Shown piece after piece: positions 21,007 to 32,675 of a stretch of DNA of 64,000 nt (its first letter is position 1; every line of letters starts with the position of its first letter). The notes below the pieces were generated by a model. The model had not been told where the DNA came from. It saw only the letters and a program-made list of their open reading frames with translations, and did not search any database. The position numbers and the translations under genes were made by a program. Location of the stretch: assembly GCA_030512295.1 (NCBI GenBank), contig JAULSR010000014.1:84501-148500 (forward strand). The letters are read 5' to 3'. This DNA is from Bombardia bombarda (lineage: Eukaryota > Ascomycota > Sordariomycetes > Sordariales > Lasiosphaeriaceae).

Positions 21007-24000
21007 TCAACGCGACCCCTCAGCCAGCGAATATGGCTGGGCCCTCGCGAGCCCACGCCCATGCTTCGCCGTGATCTCCTCCCCATCCTTGATATCCCGT
21101 AGAGCCACCAACATCTGGCGCCACTTGCTCGATATCTTCAGGACCTTGTAAACAGCCGACGGCGAGAGGCTGTGATTGACCTTTCGGACCCAGTTGCCCA
21201 TCTCTCTGGGATAGATCTCCGCCACGAGCTCGTCATCAAGGTCTGGACGACGAAACTCCATCGTCCATGTGCAATTGTGCGCACCCATCCCCGCCGGCAC
21301 CAGCTCGCCCACCAGCTCCCCGAGCACGCTGCCCGCCCTGTGCATCCCAACAGCCCGGACGCCGGGGCCCTTGGAGTCGTCATCTGAGATTCGGGGAATA
21401 TCGGGCACCATGGTGGAGAGACAGGAGCAGGGCCCATCGGTGTTGCAATAGTCACACAGCGGGTCATATGGACGCACAGACGAGGGATCTATGGGCCATA
21501 TCCAGCCCCAGTTAGTGGGCCGAGGCCAATAGTGCCTTCCGCTGTAGTAATGGTTCGTCTTGATGAGCCGGAAGCGGCCCAGGAGGGGATACAGCTGGTC
21601 CAGCGTGAGTTCTGCTGTATCCACGGACTCCCAGATATACTCAGGAAGCTCCAAGTCGCTCCACACCGTCTTTTGCAAAATCTCGCCCATGGCACACATT
21701 TTCTGGATAACTGGGACATCAAGCTGATGCTGGAACTGTGCCAGTGTGTCGTGAAACATGGCCAAATCTGATACTTGTGACTCCGGTGTGTCGGAGGGCA
21801 TCAAGGCGAGCAGGCCGTTGAAGTTTCCACAGATGGTTTCCCAGCACTTGCCCTCACGGAGGTAATCCTGGAGTTTGTCGCGTTGACCATCGTCCCAGCC
21901 TAGCTTGGCAAGGAGTTCGTTGGTGCTTTCATCTGACGCACTAGGCCGCCCCCGTGCTTTTTGCTCAACCGAGCCTTCATGCCATTCACACAGCTTCACC
22001 TTTGAGAACCGTCGGAGGAAGACATGAAGCTCAGATCCTCCTTGCATCTCCGCATCGACATATTTGATGAGAGCCATGCCGCCCCCGGGTACTGCATTAT
22101 GCTTGGAATGATCTCTCCAATCTCGGACCAAACCCGCAAGGCGCCGGAAAGCAAGCGCACTGCAGATCTGGTTAAACGGAGGAGCTTCAGCACGGGTAAC
22201 CTGACACCCTCGAATTAATGTAGTGAGATTGACGAGGGCTCCGTCCGCCGACTCCGAGACAGGAGCATGTCCAACAACCTTCTGCCTTTTCGTCGACTTC
22301 CTGCGCAGCCCAGTATTCGTTGGTCTCTTCAGCCTTAGCACAGTAGTCGGCTGTGGAGGCTTGGCAATGCTCGTCGGTTCATGGACATTCGGGAGCAGTA
22401 GTTGTGCGGTAGTACACTGACTTGTGGGCATGTCGGCCTGCGCAGGTATGGGTGTGGGATGTGAAGTGATTCGCACAAGTCCCATATCGGCACTCTGTTG
22501 ATGTTGTCCGGCCGGGTGTGGCTGACCAATCGTCCCCGAAGGAGCCAGAGTAGTATTTGTTCTAGCCTGCACATGATTGCTTTGCTGGCCCACGAAGGAG
22601 AAGAAGTCCTCCTTGGTCGTCTGCTGGGGAGGCACTGACTCAGGCGTATGTGGTAAATGTTGCTCCTGTTCAGGTTCAACCCGGCTTTCTGTATTTGGTC
22701 GGGGCGGCTGTGGGTTGACAGATTGCGCAGATGCTGTTGTCCCGGAACCGGGTGGCAGACTTCTTTGCTCTTGAAGGACCAGTGACTCCAGGACAGGTGA
22801 TTTGGGTCCCAATCGAGCGAGCAGATACTGACTTTCGGGAGGAGCTATGATATGCTCTGGTATTGGAATTGATGTTTGCGTGGGACGTGCGACTGCTGGC
22901 CCACCAGGATTTCTTCCCAGACTTGCCTTGTGCTGCTCATCTGTTGACGTTGGACGAAACCTGAATTGCTCGGGGGTGAGGGGGTATTCCTCGGGACAGC
23001 TCTCGTCACAGAACTTGTAATTCGGAGGCATGTCTGGCGACGACAAGTACTCGAGGTTGATGGCTATAGCGTAATTTGGGCCCAGATTCAGAACTTGATG
23101 GTATGTGCCTGGTTCCGTCACAACCGCTTGTCCCGGAACGCAGTAGTCGAGGGTATACTCGATACCCCATTGGTCTAGCTGCTCTGGGGAGATATGGCGG
23201 CTGAGATGGCGAAGCCCTTGAGAGCAGTCGAGTTCGAGAATCTCAGGGTACTCGCGGCGCATTATATCCTCCAGCTTTGCGGTAAAACTAGGCTTGACAA
23301 AGCACCAGAACTTGTTTTCGCCGGAGCGAAGAAGGTTCTCTGAGCGGACATGGGCATCCTCGCGATGCATTACCGTAATGGTCTTGCCGGTCAGGTTGAA
23401 ATAGACATACTGGGTGTTGATACCCTCAAGGTTACCGTAACCTCTCTGCCTCAGTTTTTCACCAGGGGAAAGGGTGACATCAGTGAACAAAGGATTGCCG
23501 ATGATGTATGGCCGGATCCCGCTGGGTGGGTCCTTTGCCGTGGTGTTCCACAGCTCTCGTTGGTCTTCCAGCGTCCAGCTCAACCTGGTGCTCGACGGCA
23601 GCGGGAGACGAGGTGGGGTGATCTTATGCTTGGTTGCGCTGTCAACCTTGACCAGGCCATTGCTATCAATATTATAGCGGAATGATGTGACGTGATGCTT
23701 GGTAGGCTTTCTTATCTTCTTCCTGGGGACATTGAGGACGGGCAAACCTTGGACTTGGAGCTTGAAGTAGCCTCGTTCCTGGACCAGGGGATGCCGGGAG
23801 AATTGCTCGAACAGCTCTTCATTGAGCACATTCATGTCTTGATAGGTGCAAGCAAAGAGGGGGGAAGTATGCCCCGAGAGCCCCGAGATGATGACAGGGG
23901 TGATGGCCGGGGCGGCGGCGGCGGTTAGTGGATGAGTTGCCTCACCGGGAGAGCTGTCATGGCTATGCTCCTGGACGGGGGCAAAAGCTGGGGGTGATGG

Positions 24001-24519
24001 CGGTCTGTCCGGGGTCACCGGGGTCACTGGCGTCACCAATTCAGATTTTGAGCTGGATGGGGCTTCTTGGGCGGACGAGGAGGAAGATTGAGGCTGAGGG
24101 TGGGACGACTGAGGCTGGGACTGAAGCTGTGATTGGGACTGGGACCGGGACTGGGCGGTCTGATTCGGATCCTGGCGTCTGGCCAGCTCGTCCTGCGGCG
24201 GGACCTGAAGCGGCGCCTGTAGTGTCTGATGGTGTGCGAGAGGGGGTCCGTATGTAAGGGGCGTGACGGCGGGCCCAGGCTGAGTGACCAATGGCGGCGA
24301 GAGATTGGTCGACAGTCTGCGGACAAGAGCTAAATCGGTGGCCACCACTTGGTCGAGGCGGCCCAGAAGTTGTTGCAACAGGTCCCGACCGGCCTTGGTT
24401 CCAGGCGGCTTGACCTTGCGCGTTGGCGTGTTTCCTTCATTGAGGTAATCGCGGAGCGCGTCCGCAACCTCGCGCACCTGGCCGTCGACATAGTCGACCT
24501 TACCCTGCAAGGCGTCCAT
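21007..24519 (-). CDS. JmjC-domain plus SET-like-domain protein
   Basis: Intronless, 1170 aa from the first ATG (24519); an in-frame stop lies just upstream. Residues 1-70 are a heptad-like N-terminus, then a Gln/Ser/Pro-rich linker. Residues about 260-500 hold a JmjC-type region: YVYFNLTGKTITVMHREDAH gives the first Fe(II) ligands (H-x-E), NKFWCFVKPS follows, and VVTEPGTYHQVLNLGPNYA gives the third (His). These are 2-oxoglutarate-dependent histone-demethylase features. A long Pro/Gln-rich middle and a helical region follow. Residues about 1018-1030 are a Cys cluster (CDYCNTDGPCSC), and about 1040-1160 resemble a SET domain: GVRAVGMHRAGSVLGELVGEL, GNWVRKVNHSLSPSA and VALRDIKDGEEITAKHG. The usual NHSC is NHSL and the usual catalytic D-Y-G is K-H-G, so methyltransferase activity is doubtful. 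Likely a nuclear chromatin protein. Confidence 0.82.
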   Translation of the reverse strand: MDALQGKVDYVDGQVREVADALRDYLNEGNTPTRKVKPPGTKAGRDLLQQLLGRLDQVVATDLALVRRLSTNLSPPLVTQPGPAVTPLTYGPPLAHHQTLQAPLQVPPQDELARRQDPNQTAQSRSQSQSQLQSQPQSSHPQPQSSSSSAQEAPSSSKSELVTPVTPVTPDRPPSPPAFAPVQEHSHDSSPGEATHPLTAAAAPAITPVIISGLSGHTSPLFACTYQDMNVLNEELFEQFSRHPLVQERGYFKLQVQGLPVLNVPRKKIRKPTKHHVTSFRYNIDSNGLVKVDSATKHKITPPRLPLPSSTRLSWTLEDQRELWNTTAKDPPSGIRPYIIGNPLFTDVTLSPGEKLRQRGYGNLEGINTQYVYFNLTGKTITVMHREDAHVRSENLLRSGENKFWCFVKPSFTAKLEDIMRREYPEILELDCSQGLRHLSRHISPEQLDQWGIEYTLDYCVPGQAVVTEPGTYHQVLNLGPNYAIAINLEYLSSPDMPPNYKFCDESCPEEYPLTPEQFRFRPTSTDEQHKASLGRNPGGPAVARPTQTSIPIPEHIIAPPESQYLLARLGPKSPVLESLVLQEQRSLPPGSGTTASAQSVNPQPPRPNTESRVEPEQEQHLPHTPESVPPQQTTKEDFFSFVGQQSNHVQARTNTTLAPSGTIGQPHPAGQHQQSADMGLVRITSHPTPIPAQADMPTSQCTTAQLLLPNVHEPTSIAKPPQPTTVLRLKRPTNTGLRRKSTKRQKVVGHAPVSESADGALVNLTTLIRGCQVTRAEAPPFNQICSALAFRRLAGLVRDWRDHSKHNAVPGGGMALIKYVDAEMQGGSELHVFLRRFSKVKLCEWHEGSVEQKARGRPSASDESTNELLAKLGWDDGQRDKLQDYLREGKCWETICGNFNGLLALMPSDTPESQVSDLAMFHDTLAQFQHQLDVPVIQKMCAMGEILQKTVWSDLELPEYIWESVDTAELTLDQLYPLLGRFRLIKTNHYYSGRHYWPRPTNWGWIWPIDPSSVRPYDPLCDYCNTDGPCSCLSTMVPDIPRISDDDSKGPGVRAVGMHRAGSVLGELVGELVPAGMGAHNCTWTMEFRRPDLDDELVAEIYPREMGNWVRKVNHSLSPSAVYKVLKISSKWRQMLVALRDIKDGEEITAKHGRGLARAQPYSLAEGSR

Positions 24520-25540
24520 CTTGAGTTCCACGGCCCCAGGTTGTGAATCTCAGTCGTAGCCGTCGCACTGGAGATTTGTTGCAGTTGGACTAGTGCGGTA
24601 GCTGCCCTGGCTCGTGCCCTTCCCACTGCCGAATTGCGAGGGGCTGGAGGGGTCCTTCGTACCTGACTACCTACGTGCCTGCCTACCTTCGTGCCTGCCC
24701 ACACTAACGTGCCTGCCTACCTACGTGCCTGCCTACACTACGAAAAAAAAAAAAAAAGACGTGCCTGCCTACCTACGTACCTGCCTACCTACCTGCCTAG
24801 TTAGTGAGGATGTATCCCTTGCTTCGTGCCACGCTCTTTCCCGCAGGCTAAGGTACCTTCACTTATCAGGAATGTTTTCGCTTCTATGCCCGTGTCGGGT
24901 CCATGACCATTAGTAGGTCGTTAGCCCGAGTGTATGCCCGCCAAAGGTAATCCGCTGCCGGAGCAGGAATCCGGCTCAAGATGCACGACATTCAACCGGG
25001 TCCAATCGCACCTACCGTGCATCGCCTAGGAACCTTCCTGCGCGTCAATCGTGTTTGGAAAGCATTTGGGTGTTTTTCGGGACATTCCTGTGCTTTCCCT
25101 CTGTGCTTTCCCCCTGTGCTTTCCCCCGAGTTGTTCTCTTCAGGTTCCTAAGTTTCATTCACAGTTTGCGCGTCTTCATCAGATAGGTCAGATGACATTG
25201 TGATTGAATTGCGCGCATGGAAGCTCTTGTTGCACAACTGGTAGAATCGGGCGGCGAAGTCCAGAAGCCCGAAGCCTGCCCCGCCGGAGCTTTTGGGCTA
25301 ACCTATAGATAGACACCGATAAGGATTATGGGTAGGTAGGTACCTATCTTCAGGCGCTATCCGTATGTACGCTACCTAAGGTACCTACATATTCGTATCT
25401 CAGATGCCTCGATGCCTGCTGCTTGCTGGCTGCCGCTTGCTGGCTGCCTACTCCATCCTCCCAAGTCATCATGCTTGCGGACCATTAGCCCCATCCCTCG
25501 CGCCTACCAGTATCTCCTAAACTCAACAAAACCGATACAC
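24520..25540. other. Divergent promoter region with ctacctacgtgcctgc repeats
   Basis: 24660-24800 holds about eight degenerate copies of cctacctacgtgcctg plus an A15 run. The remainder holds no gene. Confidence 0.6.
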
Positions 25541-26886
25541 ATGGCAAATGACACGATATTGACCGACGACTATGTCGCCGTTCACCTCGCCAAAGATGCG
25601 AACAATGCATCAATCAAGTACTCTTCCATGGGGCTCGAGGCCTTCAGACCAACAAAGTACGTGCATCTGACCCCCCGAGGCATGCGACGCCTTCCTGGAC
25701 TAACTCGATTTCTCAACTGAAAAAGACCCTCAATCAAAGCGAAACCGGACACGCGCTTCCTTGGGCGCATCATCAAGCAGACGACCAACCACAACGCCGC
25801 CCTGTCGGCCAAGGAAGCTGCTGAAGCCCAGGCTCGCCTGGAACAATTGACCGAAGCTGGGGGAAAGAGGCGCAACCTTGAACCCAACCCTGTGGACATC
25901 AGGCGGCGACAGTTGGGCGCCATCTCTTCTATTCTACTAGGCGGAAAAAGAAAGCCCCAGGCGACAGAGAAAGGCGACGATGGCGGGTCAACATCAAGAA
26001 CAGCCACTGCCCCGGAGGACAGCAAAGGAAAGCGTCCTCTTAGTAACGACCACCGAAGGAGTAAGGAGAGCCTGCGCCCTGAAGACGACGAAGTAAAGAA
26101 TCAGACACGAGAGCGGCGGCATGCACGCAAAGATCAGCGACTCCGAGAGAGATCACGCTCTCCGCAGGCGTCACTACGCAAGCATCGACATCGCTCTCCT
26201 CTCGGCGGCGGCAACGACGACGACGATGACGACAATGGCCGCCAACATACTCGCCGTTCCCGACACCAAAGCGAGAGATCAGGGAAGGAGCGCGCCTCCC
26301 GATCCGGCGGAGATTTGATCGCAAGTAAGCTGTCCAGGCGCATAAGACACAGCCGGCTAGCTCAGCACGACAAGCCCGTCGCTCGCACTGCAGCGCCCCC
26401 AGCAGGGGTCTCGTTTCGGACCCTTCATCCAGCCGGACCAAACACGGTCGGCGGCCAACACCTGCCGCCGAGGAGGAAGACTCGGACTGTCTGGAGGATT
26501 TCATTGGGCCTGCACCGCCGTCGCGACCTCCAGCTGTGTGGCCCCGCGGAAGAGGAGTGGCGCACGGGATGGAAATCATGCACAGCCGGTCCTCGGACGC
26601 CTGCGACCCCAAGTCAGACATGCAGCTGGACCCCGAGGAAACGGACGACTTGGATGAGGCGGTGGAGACGCATTTTGATCGGCAGAAGTGGAAACAGCAG
26701 GGCGCGCATCGGCTGCGCGCCGCTGGGTTCACGGATGAGCAGGTGAAGAGGTGGGAAAAGACGAAGCCGGACGGAGAGCCGGACCTGGACGATGTCCAGT
26801 GGAGCAAGGCTGGGGAGCGGCGTGAGTGGGATTGGGGAAAGGAGGACGATTTGCTCATGGAAGGAGTTACGAAGGGTGGTGTATAA
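25541..26886 (+). CDS. Conserved nuclear protein resembling fungal 'pre-mRNA-splicing factor 38B' entries
   Basis: Exon 1 is 25541-25656 (donor GTACGT), exon 2 starts at 25726 (acceptor AAAAAG). The join gives ...EAFRPTKPSIKAKPDTRFLG, then a KQTTNHNAALSAKEAAEAQARL helix that I associate with this fungal family. The middle is Arg/Ser/Asp-rich. From about 26400 the coding frame changes: the second frame carries EEEDSDCLEDFIGPAPPSRP, DRQKWKQQGAHRLRAAGFTD and VQWSKAGERREWDWGKEDD, ending at 26886. An intron must lie between about 26320 and 26410. A GTAAGC donor at 26323 is present, but only a very short intron (to 26365) keeps frame; GTCCAG at 26332 joined to CTGCAG at 26393 also fits. Otherwise a frameshift is present. 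Role inferred only from resemblance. Confidence 0.7.
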
Positions 26887-27299
26887 GTCCAGGGTTGGCG
26901 TTAGCTGGGGCACAAAAGTGTTTCAGGCGGTCGGTTCGGTCTCATGGGGGGGGGGGGGGGCATCGCACGTCATGGGATTGGGAGTTACGGGCATTTTTGG
27001 ATATGCAGATATAACTGCTGATGCGGAGAACGAGATTTTGGATAAGGCTCCTCCAACGCCTGTTGTGGGATAATATGTACAGTACAAAGGTAGATAGACA
27101 CTCAATATACCAAGAATCTCATGGGATAAGTTCGATAGATACCGCCAGACATCCTACTCCCAATAGAAAAGCGACAAGGCCCATGTTTTGGGCCTCTATC
27201 TTCAGTGGACGACGCATGACGTGACACATCCCGTTACTGCTTCGGTTATTTGCGCAGCTTATCACACCCTGGCTTTGGTGCATCGGATATGGCTGGTGT
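26887..27299. other. Convergent spacer
   Basis: Contains a G14 run (26946-26959). No gene is seen. Confidence 0.4.
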
Positions 27300-28174
27300 T
27301 TATTTGGACAGGTTTCCCCATGTCATCTTCTGGCCCTGTTTGTTCTTAAGCTCGCCCTCCCTGTGGGGTGACGCAATTGCGTCGCTGTCAGCCTCAGTCG
27401 GATCATTCGTGGTCCACATCCTCTCGATGCACAGCTCAAAGGGGCCGGGCACCCGGTCCGTCAGCGCAACGCCAATCGACTTGACCTTTTGCCGCAGGAT
27501 CTCAGTTTGGGGCTCGACCACGTAGCCGTGGTTCGTCCGGACAAAGTCGTTCCATTTGATCAGGATCGTCTCCCACTCGCCCGGCTTGGTGGTGAAGAGG
27601 CGATGCTGGTGCAGGTCGGTGGGGATGACCGACTCGGTCTGCACGTTGACGAGGTAGCTGCGCCCGTCGGATTTGACGCGCATCGCCAGGTATGTGTACG
27701 GGTCGATGTTCCATATGCTCCGTCCGAATATGGTGCCGCCCCGGTCTTTTAACCGCCATCCGGCGTAGCCCGATCGCTTGACTTCCGGTCGGTCTTTGGG
27801 CAGCTGCGTCGAGATGGAGCCGTGGAATCTCGCGAAGCCGGTTGGAAGATGGGTGGCAGGTGTCGAGGTGGCGGTGGGGGGTTGCGAAGGCACCCAGTCG
27901 ACGTTTGAAGTGGAGCTGCCGCCAATGTCTTCATCGGACATGACCTTGACGTCCTCGATCGACTCGGGCCCGTGGAAGCTATGGATCTCGTAGGGTCCTG
28001 AAGGGCCCTTGATGCCCTCAAGATTTACGACTGTAGGCTACATTTTAGCAAGAGTGCGACAGTAAACGTAGCCAACTTGGAAGGGGGGCGCATACTGATA
28101 TTTGAGAGCCTCTTCAGCTCATCCGCGCTCCGGCCCCAGAAGCCTTTTGCGAGCAGATTCGGTGTCACGCGCAT
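27300..28174 (-). CDS. CIA30: Complex I intermediate-associated protein 30 (CIA30/NDUFAF1)
   Basis: Two exons, 28174-28096 and 28030-27300, give 269 aa. Donor GTATGC and acceptor CTACAG join to I-V-N-L-E-G. The start is the ATG of MRVTPNLLAKGFWGRS; an in-frame ATG at 28210 would add 12 residues. Family features are FWGRSADELKRL near the N-terminus, VMSDEDIGGSSTS, GYAGWRLKD, the beta-sandwich core with IWNIDPYTYLAMRVKSDGRSYLVNVQ and WETILIKWNDFV, and a final IGVALTDRVPGPFELCIERM. CIA30 proteins assist assembly of mitochondrial NADH:ubiquinone oxidoreductase. The C-terminus extends about 30 acidic and polar residues past the conserved core. Confidence 0.92.
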
Positions 28175-29677
28175 CGTGGAGTAGAGGGGTGCTGCCCTCC
28201 CTGGTCGCACGGTGTCGGAAGGAAAATAGCGTGTAGGCTGCTTCGTCTTTGGGCTTCAGTAAGGATATAGAAATGATCGATTCGAAAGATGCTGATGGGC
28301 GATAGAGCCGGCCGGCTCAATTTGCCGTTCGCATTCTCGCAATGGCAAAGTTTACTCTTCTGAAAGGCTCAAGCACAGTGCAGCGCTTCAGCTCAGTTGG
28401 ACGGATTTTGCAGGAACGTCATGCCCGCTCGGACCTCTTACTGCACGCGCCCTGGTGTGCTTAGGTAAAGTTGAGCTTTCCGACGCTGGTTGTACCGAGC
28501 TTTTGCCGACCCAGACGCCGGATCGACAAGAACTTGGCCATTTCTTATGTGGAGATTATGGGAAACCCCTAGTCGGGTAGGTGCTGAAGTGAAGCCCACA
28601 ATCAAGAGCCTCACCACTGCAACCTCACATCCTAGTGTGCATAACCCGAAGGCTAACATCATCTACTCAAAAACTACACAAGTATCTATTTCCTGGTGGT
28701 GCGAAGAACTCGAAAAAAGATCCCAGGTAGGTATTTGGGCCTAAATCATATTCAATTTCGTGTCTTTGCCCCCTGTAAAATTTTGTCAGTCCGGCTCTCA
28801 AGAGGGCGCAAGTGATTCACGCCCAGGTTACACCTACCCCTATTCACCACCAGACGGACCGTCCAATCAGGGACGGTCAGGTGCAGGTATGACTTTCTGG
28901 GAGACTCAGCTCCCAGGCTCGCGAACTTCTTTCTTCCTTCATCACACCATACTCGCAGCTCCAACAGAGCTAAAACCATCTCGTTGACGAGCTTTCACAA
29001 GACCGTATTGTCATTATCACAAAGCATCTACGTAAGTAATAGTGTGCATCACTTCGTCTTTCTCGTCATCGTCCTTTTTGATGCCTCACCTGATTTTGTC
29101 CTCTCTCTCTTGTCCTCTCTCTCTTGTCCTCTCTCTCTTGTCCTCTCTCTATTTCTTGAGACAGTATTTAGAAGCACTTAGAGCGGTAGATATCTACCTT
29201 CTGTTACTTCCCGCGTCTTGTTTCTTCTTCCAAGGGTCAGGGAGTACCATCTACCTGTTTACCCTCATCCAGCTCTTTAGGCCTGCCCCCGTTTCCTTCT
29301 CACTTCCCGTCCTGAACGCGGCAGTGACGCGAGCATTTGCAAAACATCACCGATTTGGCAGGCGCGAGAGTGCTCCTTCCTTATCGTCTCGCCTTATTTC
29401 CTACAGCAACCAGACGCGTACCTTCCTTCTTTCGCTTCCTCATTACCGCCACCCGCATCTGACGCGCCCTTTCATGTTCATCTTTCCTGACCCTTCACCT
29501 TTCTGTTTTTGCCTCATCATCACAATAATCCCTCCATCCTGTATCTTTGAGCAAGCTGTTCTCAGGCTTCCTTTTTGGCAGCTGCTGCTGTACGATACCT
29601 TTAATTTCTCTACTCTGCATTGATTCTCACAACCTCTACGGACTTCTCTTCCAGCTTGTCGACCACCTCCCAAAACC
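28175..29677. other. Divergent promoter region, 1.5 kb
   Basis: No gene is seen. The part nearer 29678 is pyrimidine-rich (a ctctctcttgtc repeat at 29101-29150 and CT tracts to 29660), typical of a fungal promoter and 5' UTR. A GTAAGT at 29032 could start a leader intron. Confidence 0.5.
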
Positions 29678-32675
29678 ATGGCGTATTTTAATCGTCATAG
29701 CAATCACGATTATTACCAGATCCTCCAGACCAGTAATCGTGTTGCGTCCCCTGACATCGAGTCATCAACATCTCGTAAGTCATTCGTTATATTTTCTTTT
29801 TCTATTCACCATAGTATCTGGAGTCTCCGAACAATTGCCTCGCAAGCCCTGGTCCTGATGTCACTCACTACCCGATTGGTAAAGATGACTTCAGTCTCAT
29901 CTATTCGGATGATGACCCCTCTCCATTCCTTCCCTGTGACTCATTGAGCGGTTTGGCATCCGCTGCAAACAGTGAGATGGCCATGACAAGTTAGCAATGA
30001 CGACCCCGCAATTGCAAGACCACATGAGAACTCGAGACCACACAAGCATCTCGGGATATCTCACTTCACTTTCAACTGACCTGGAAAAGAACTGGAAGTC
30101 TTGACCTGTGTTTGCTATGACCATTTATAGCTACTGATTCGTTTGTTTAAAGGAGCCCAAGACGCTCGTCGGAGCTCCAGCCTGGACAGCATTTCAACCA
30201 AATCACCTTTGAGGAGGTAGGTGTCGCCGCGCATATATGTGCTGATAATTGTCACTGATCTCGACTTTTATTCTGGCCGCAGCGGCACCAGCATCAACAG
30301 CAACGGCAGCATGGCTTATGACAGCTCCGATGGCGAGATTCGCGGTGCGCAAACTCCCCCGCCGCAGTAAGTCTCGCAGTTTCCCCCCCCCCCCAAACTC
30401 CTCAGCTAATATTTTGCATCTCAGACCGCAAGCCTTTGTCATCGGCCAACTTCCCCACGGCGATGTCTTTGACGAAAAGACCAAGTCGCCGAATGCTATT
30501 GTCTTCAATGGCCGTGGAAAACGTCGCAACACGCCGGCTCCTATGATGCCAAGCGCTTATGCGGGCGGCGCTCCGATCTCATCACAATCCCCCACTGGTC
30601 CAGATTCCTTGGATAAGTACATTACTCGCATGGAGTTGCAGAATGTTGCTTCTGCCAAGATAAATAAGCCCGTGAAGGGCATCTTGCGGCCTGCCAAATC
30701 GCTCAGTGACGTTGTGGAAAATGGCATCAACAACGCTAACCGCAGTGCAGCAAAAGATCCGAGTTCATCTCGCTCTGTCAGGTTTCGTGACATTCCTGGT
30801 GACGACGAATCTCCCACCAAGGCTGGCAAGTCTCCCATCAAATGGGGACCGACCTCATATCTTCCTGAGTATAGCTATGATCAGGGCAAAGATTTTGATG
30901 CACAGGGTGTATACCCTCCGACAGCTTGCGTGTTTGTTGCAAAGTAAGTCTTAGCCTATGCTTTTTTCTTACAGAGACGTCTCTGACACGTATGATACAG
31001 TCTCCCGGAGCCGAAAGATGACATGGCACTCGAAGCTGCCATAGTTCGCGAATTCACCAAGTATGGTACAGTCTTCGTGAAGATTCGTCGGGATGCTCAG
31101 AACATGCCCTTTGCATTCTGCCAGTTCACTGTAAGCTTTTATCTACTTGTCACGACTCTTGTCATCTCTCACACAGCAACAGAGAAACGAAGACGCCAAC
31201 ATTGCCATGGAACAGGGCAAGGGCACCATGATCCTTGGCCGCCCTTGCCGTACCGAGATGGTCAAAGCCAACAGTAAGTTCATATCTATAACCTCGGTCA
31301 GATCGCGATCTAATATTCCTTGAGGATCGTTCGTGATTTACAAGCGTCATGGAGGCGATATCACTGTCGATGAAGCCCGTCTCATCATGGGTCCGTATGG
31401 GGAGCTGAGCAAATGCGAATTGCTCCATACCCAAGTCCAGGAGGCGCTTGGCATTTCTCCCGCGGTGTTGGCGGTGTTCCAGAAATTCGACCCCACCCGC
31501 GATCTCAACGCTGTAAGTCTCTCTCTCTCCTATCACCCGAACTATTGTTGCCGCGGGTTTGATCTCGCTGACGCTTCTTAGGCCATAAAGCGAAACAGGG
31601 AGTTCCACATTGACGCATTTGACGTCAAGAAGAAGGGTGTCAATTCGCGAGAAGATGATAGGGAGCTCCTGAAGCAACATGAAATAAGTTGCCGTTCGGT
31701 CTACGTCACGTTCCTGCCAGCGGATACCGACAAGAGGGAAATTTCCGACTTCTTTGGACAAGTTGGCGAGGTCCTGAATGTTGATCTCATCAAGAAATTC
31801 GTGCCCTCGCCCCAGGGTAAGTAGATTGTCTCGTGTATTCACATGGCTGGTTCGGTAATCTGATCATTTCTAGGAACGGCAAACCGATCCTATGCTTTCG
31901 TCGAGTTCAGTCGGCCTGACTATCCTGATGAAGCGATTCGCCGCTTCGTGAGTCTATCTGATCTCCCTCGTCTACATCTTCAAGCTGACCATCTCTTTAG
32001 AAAACCCAGTTGATGCGCGGTTTTAAGCTCAAGGTTGAGCGGAAGGTTCTTCGGAATCTAGCCTCAGTCCCTCGTCGCCTGAAGTCGCAGCATTTTGAGA
32101 CGCTGTCCCAGCAATTCAAGACGCTGGACCTGAAGAAGAAGAAATCTTCCGAGTTCAGCAAGCAAGCCGCGGTGGTTCCCGGAACCCCAACGAAGACTCA
32201 AGGCACTTGGATTCATTCTCAGATTCCTGCCGTGTCCGCTGCTCAACAGACCCAGCAGTCATCCAATGACGTTGTGGTGCCAACCAGCACTCCTGTTGCA
32301 ATCCATGCGGCACCAGTTTCTCCCGAAGTCCACAGACTTGCAGGAGCCCATGGATTTCCCCAGAGTTATGGAGCGCCCGGTTTCCCTCCCATGTCTCCAC
32401 GTGGCCCATATGGTGGTTTTGGTACCCCAGTGCATGATCATTATGGATTGTTTAGGCTCCAATCCACGACGCAATCCACGACGCCGTCCGGAACTCACCA
32501 CCGCTACAACCCGGTCGCCTACAACCCAGGTGGCTGGGCAGGCGGCGTCTGGCCAGGTGCGACACTTTATACGGATCCGAATGGAATGTATATGATCCAA
32601 AACTCTGCAGTGCCGCCCAGCCCCGCCAAGGCTGCTTTCACTCGTGCCGAGGGCAGGAAGAACTACAACGACTGA
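29678..32675 (+). CDS. RNA-binding protein with three RRM-type domains
   Basis: Eleven exons: 29678-29774, 29885-29971, 30153-30216, 30283-30366, 30425-30943, 31001-31130, 31177-31273, 31325-31512, 31582-31816, 31874-31947, 32001-32675 (749 aa). All phases match; donors are mostly GTAAGT, GTGAGA or GTAGGT. The first three joins rest on phase and codon content and are less sure than the rest. After a Ser-rich N-terminus and a basic region (KPVKGILRPAKSLSDV), RRM1 (ACVFVAKNLP ... NMPFAFCQFT), a degenerate RRM2 (SFVIYKRHGGDITVDEA) and RRM3 (RSVYVTFLPADTDKREISDF ... RSYAFVEFSRPDYPDEAI) follow. The C-terminus is Pro/Gly/Tyr-rich. It probably binds mRNA; the exact family is not known to me. Intron 4 contains a C10 tract. 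Confidence 0.86.

Noticed and set aside
25205..25290. tRNA-like segment (ctcttgttgcacaactggtagaatc...)
   Set aside because: Lacks a B box and a closable acceptor stem.
29997..30097. Extra exon MTTPQLQDHMRTRDH... in the RNA-binding protein gene
   Set aside because: Frame conflicts with both neighbours; the 180-nt intron skipping it keeps frame on both sides.
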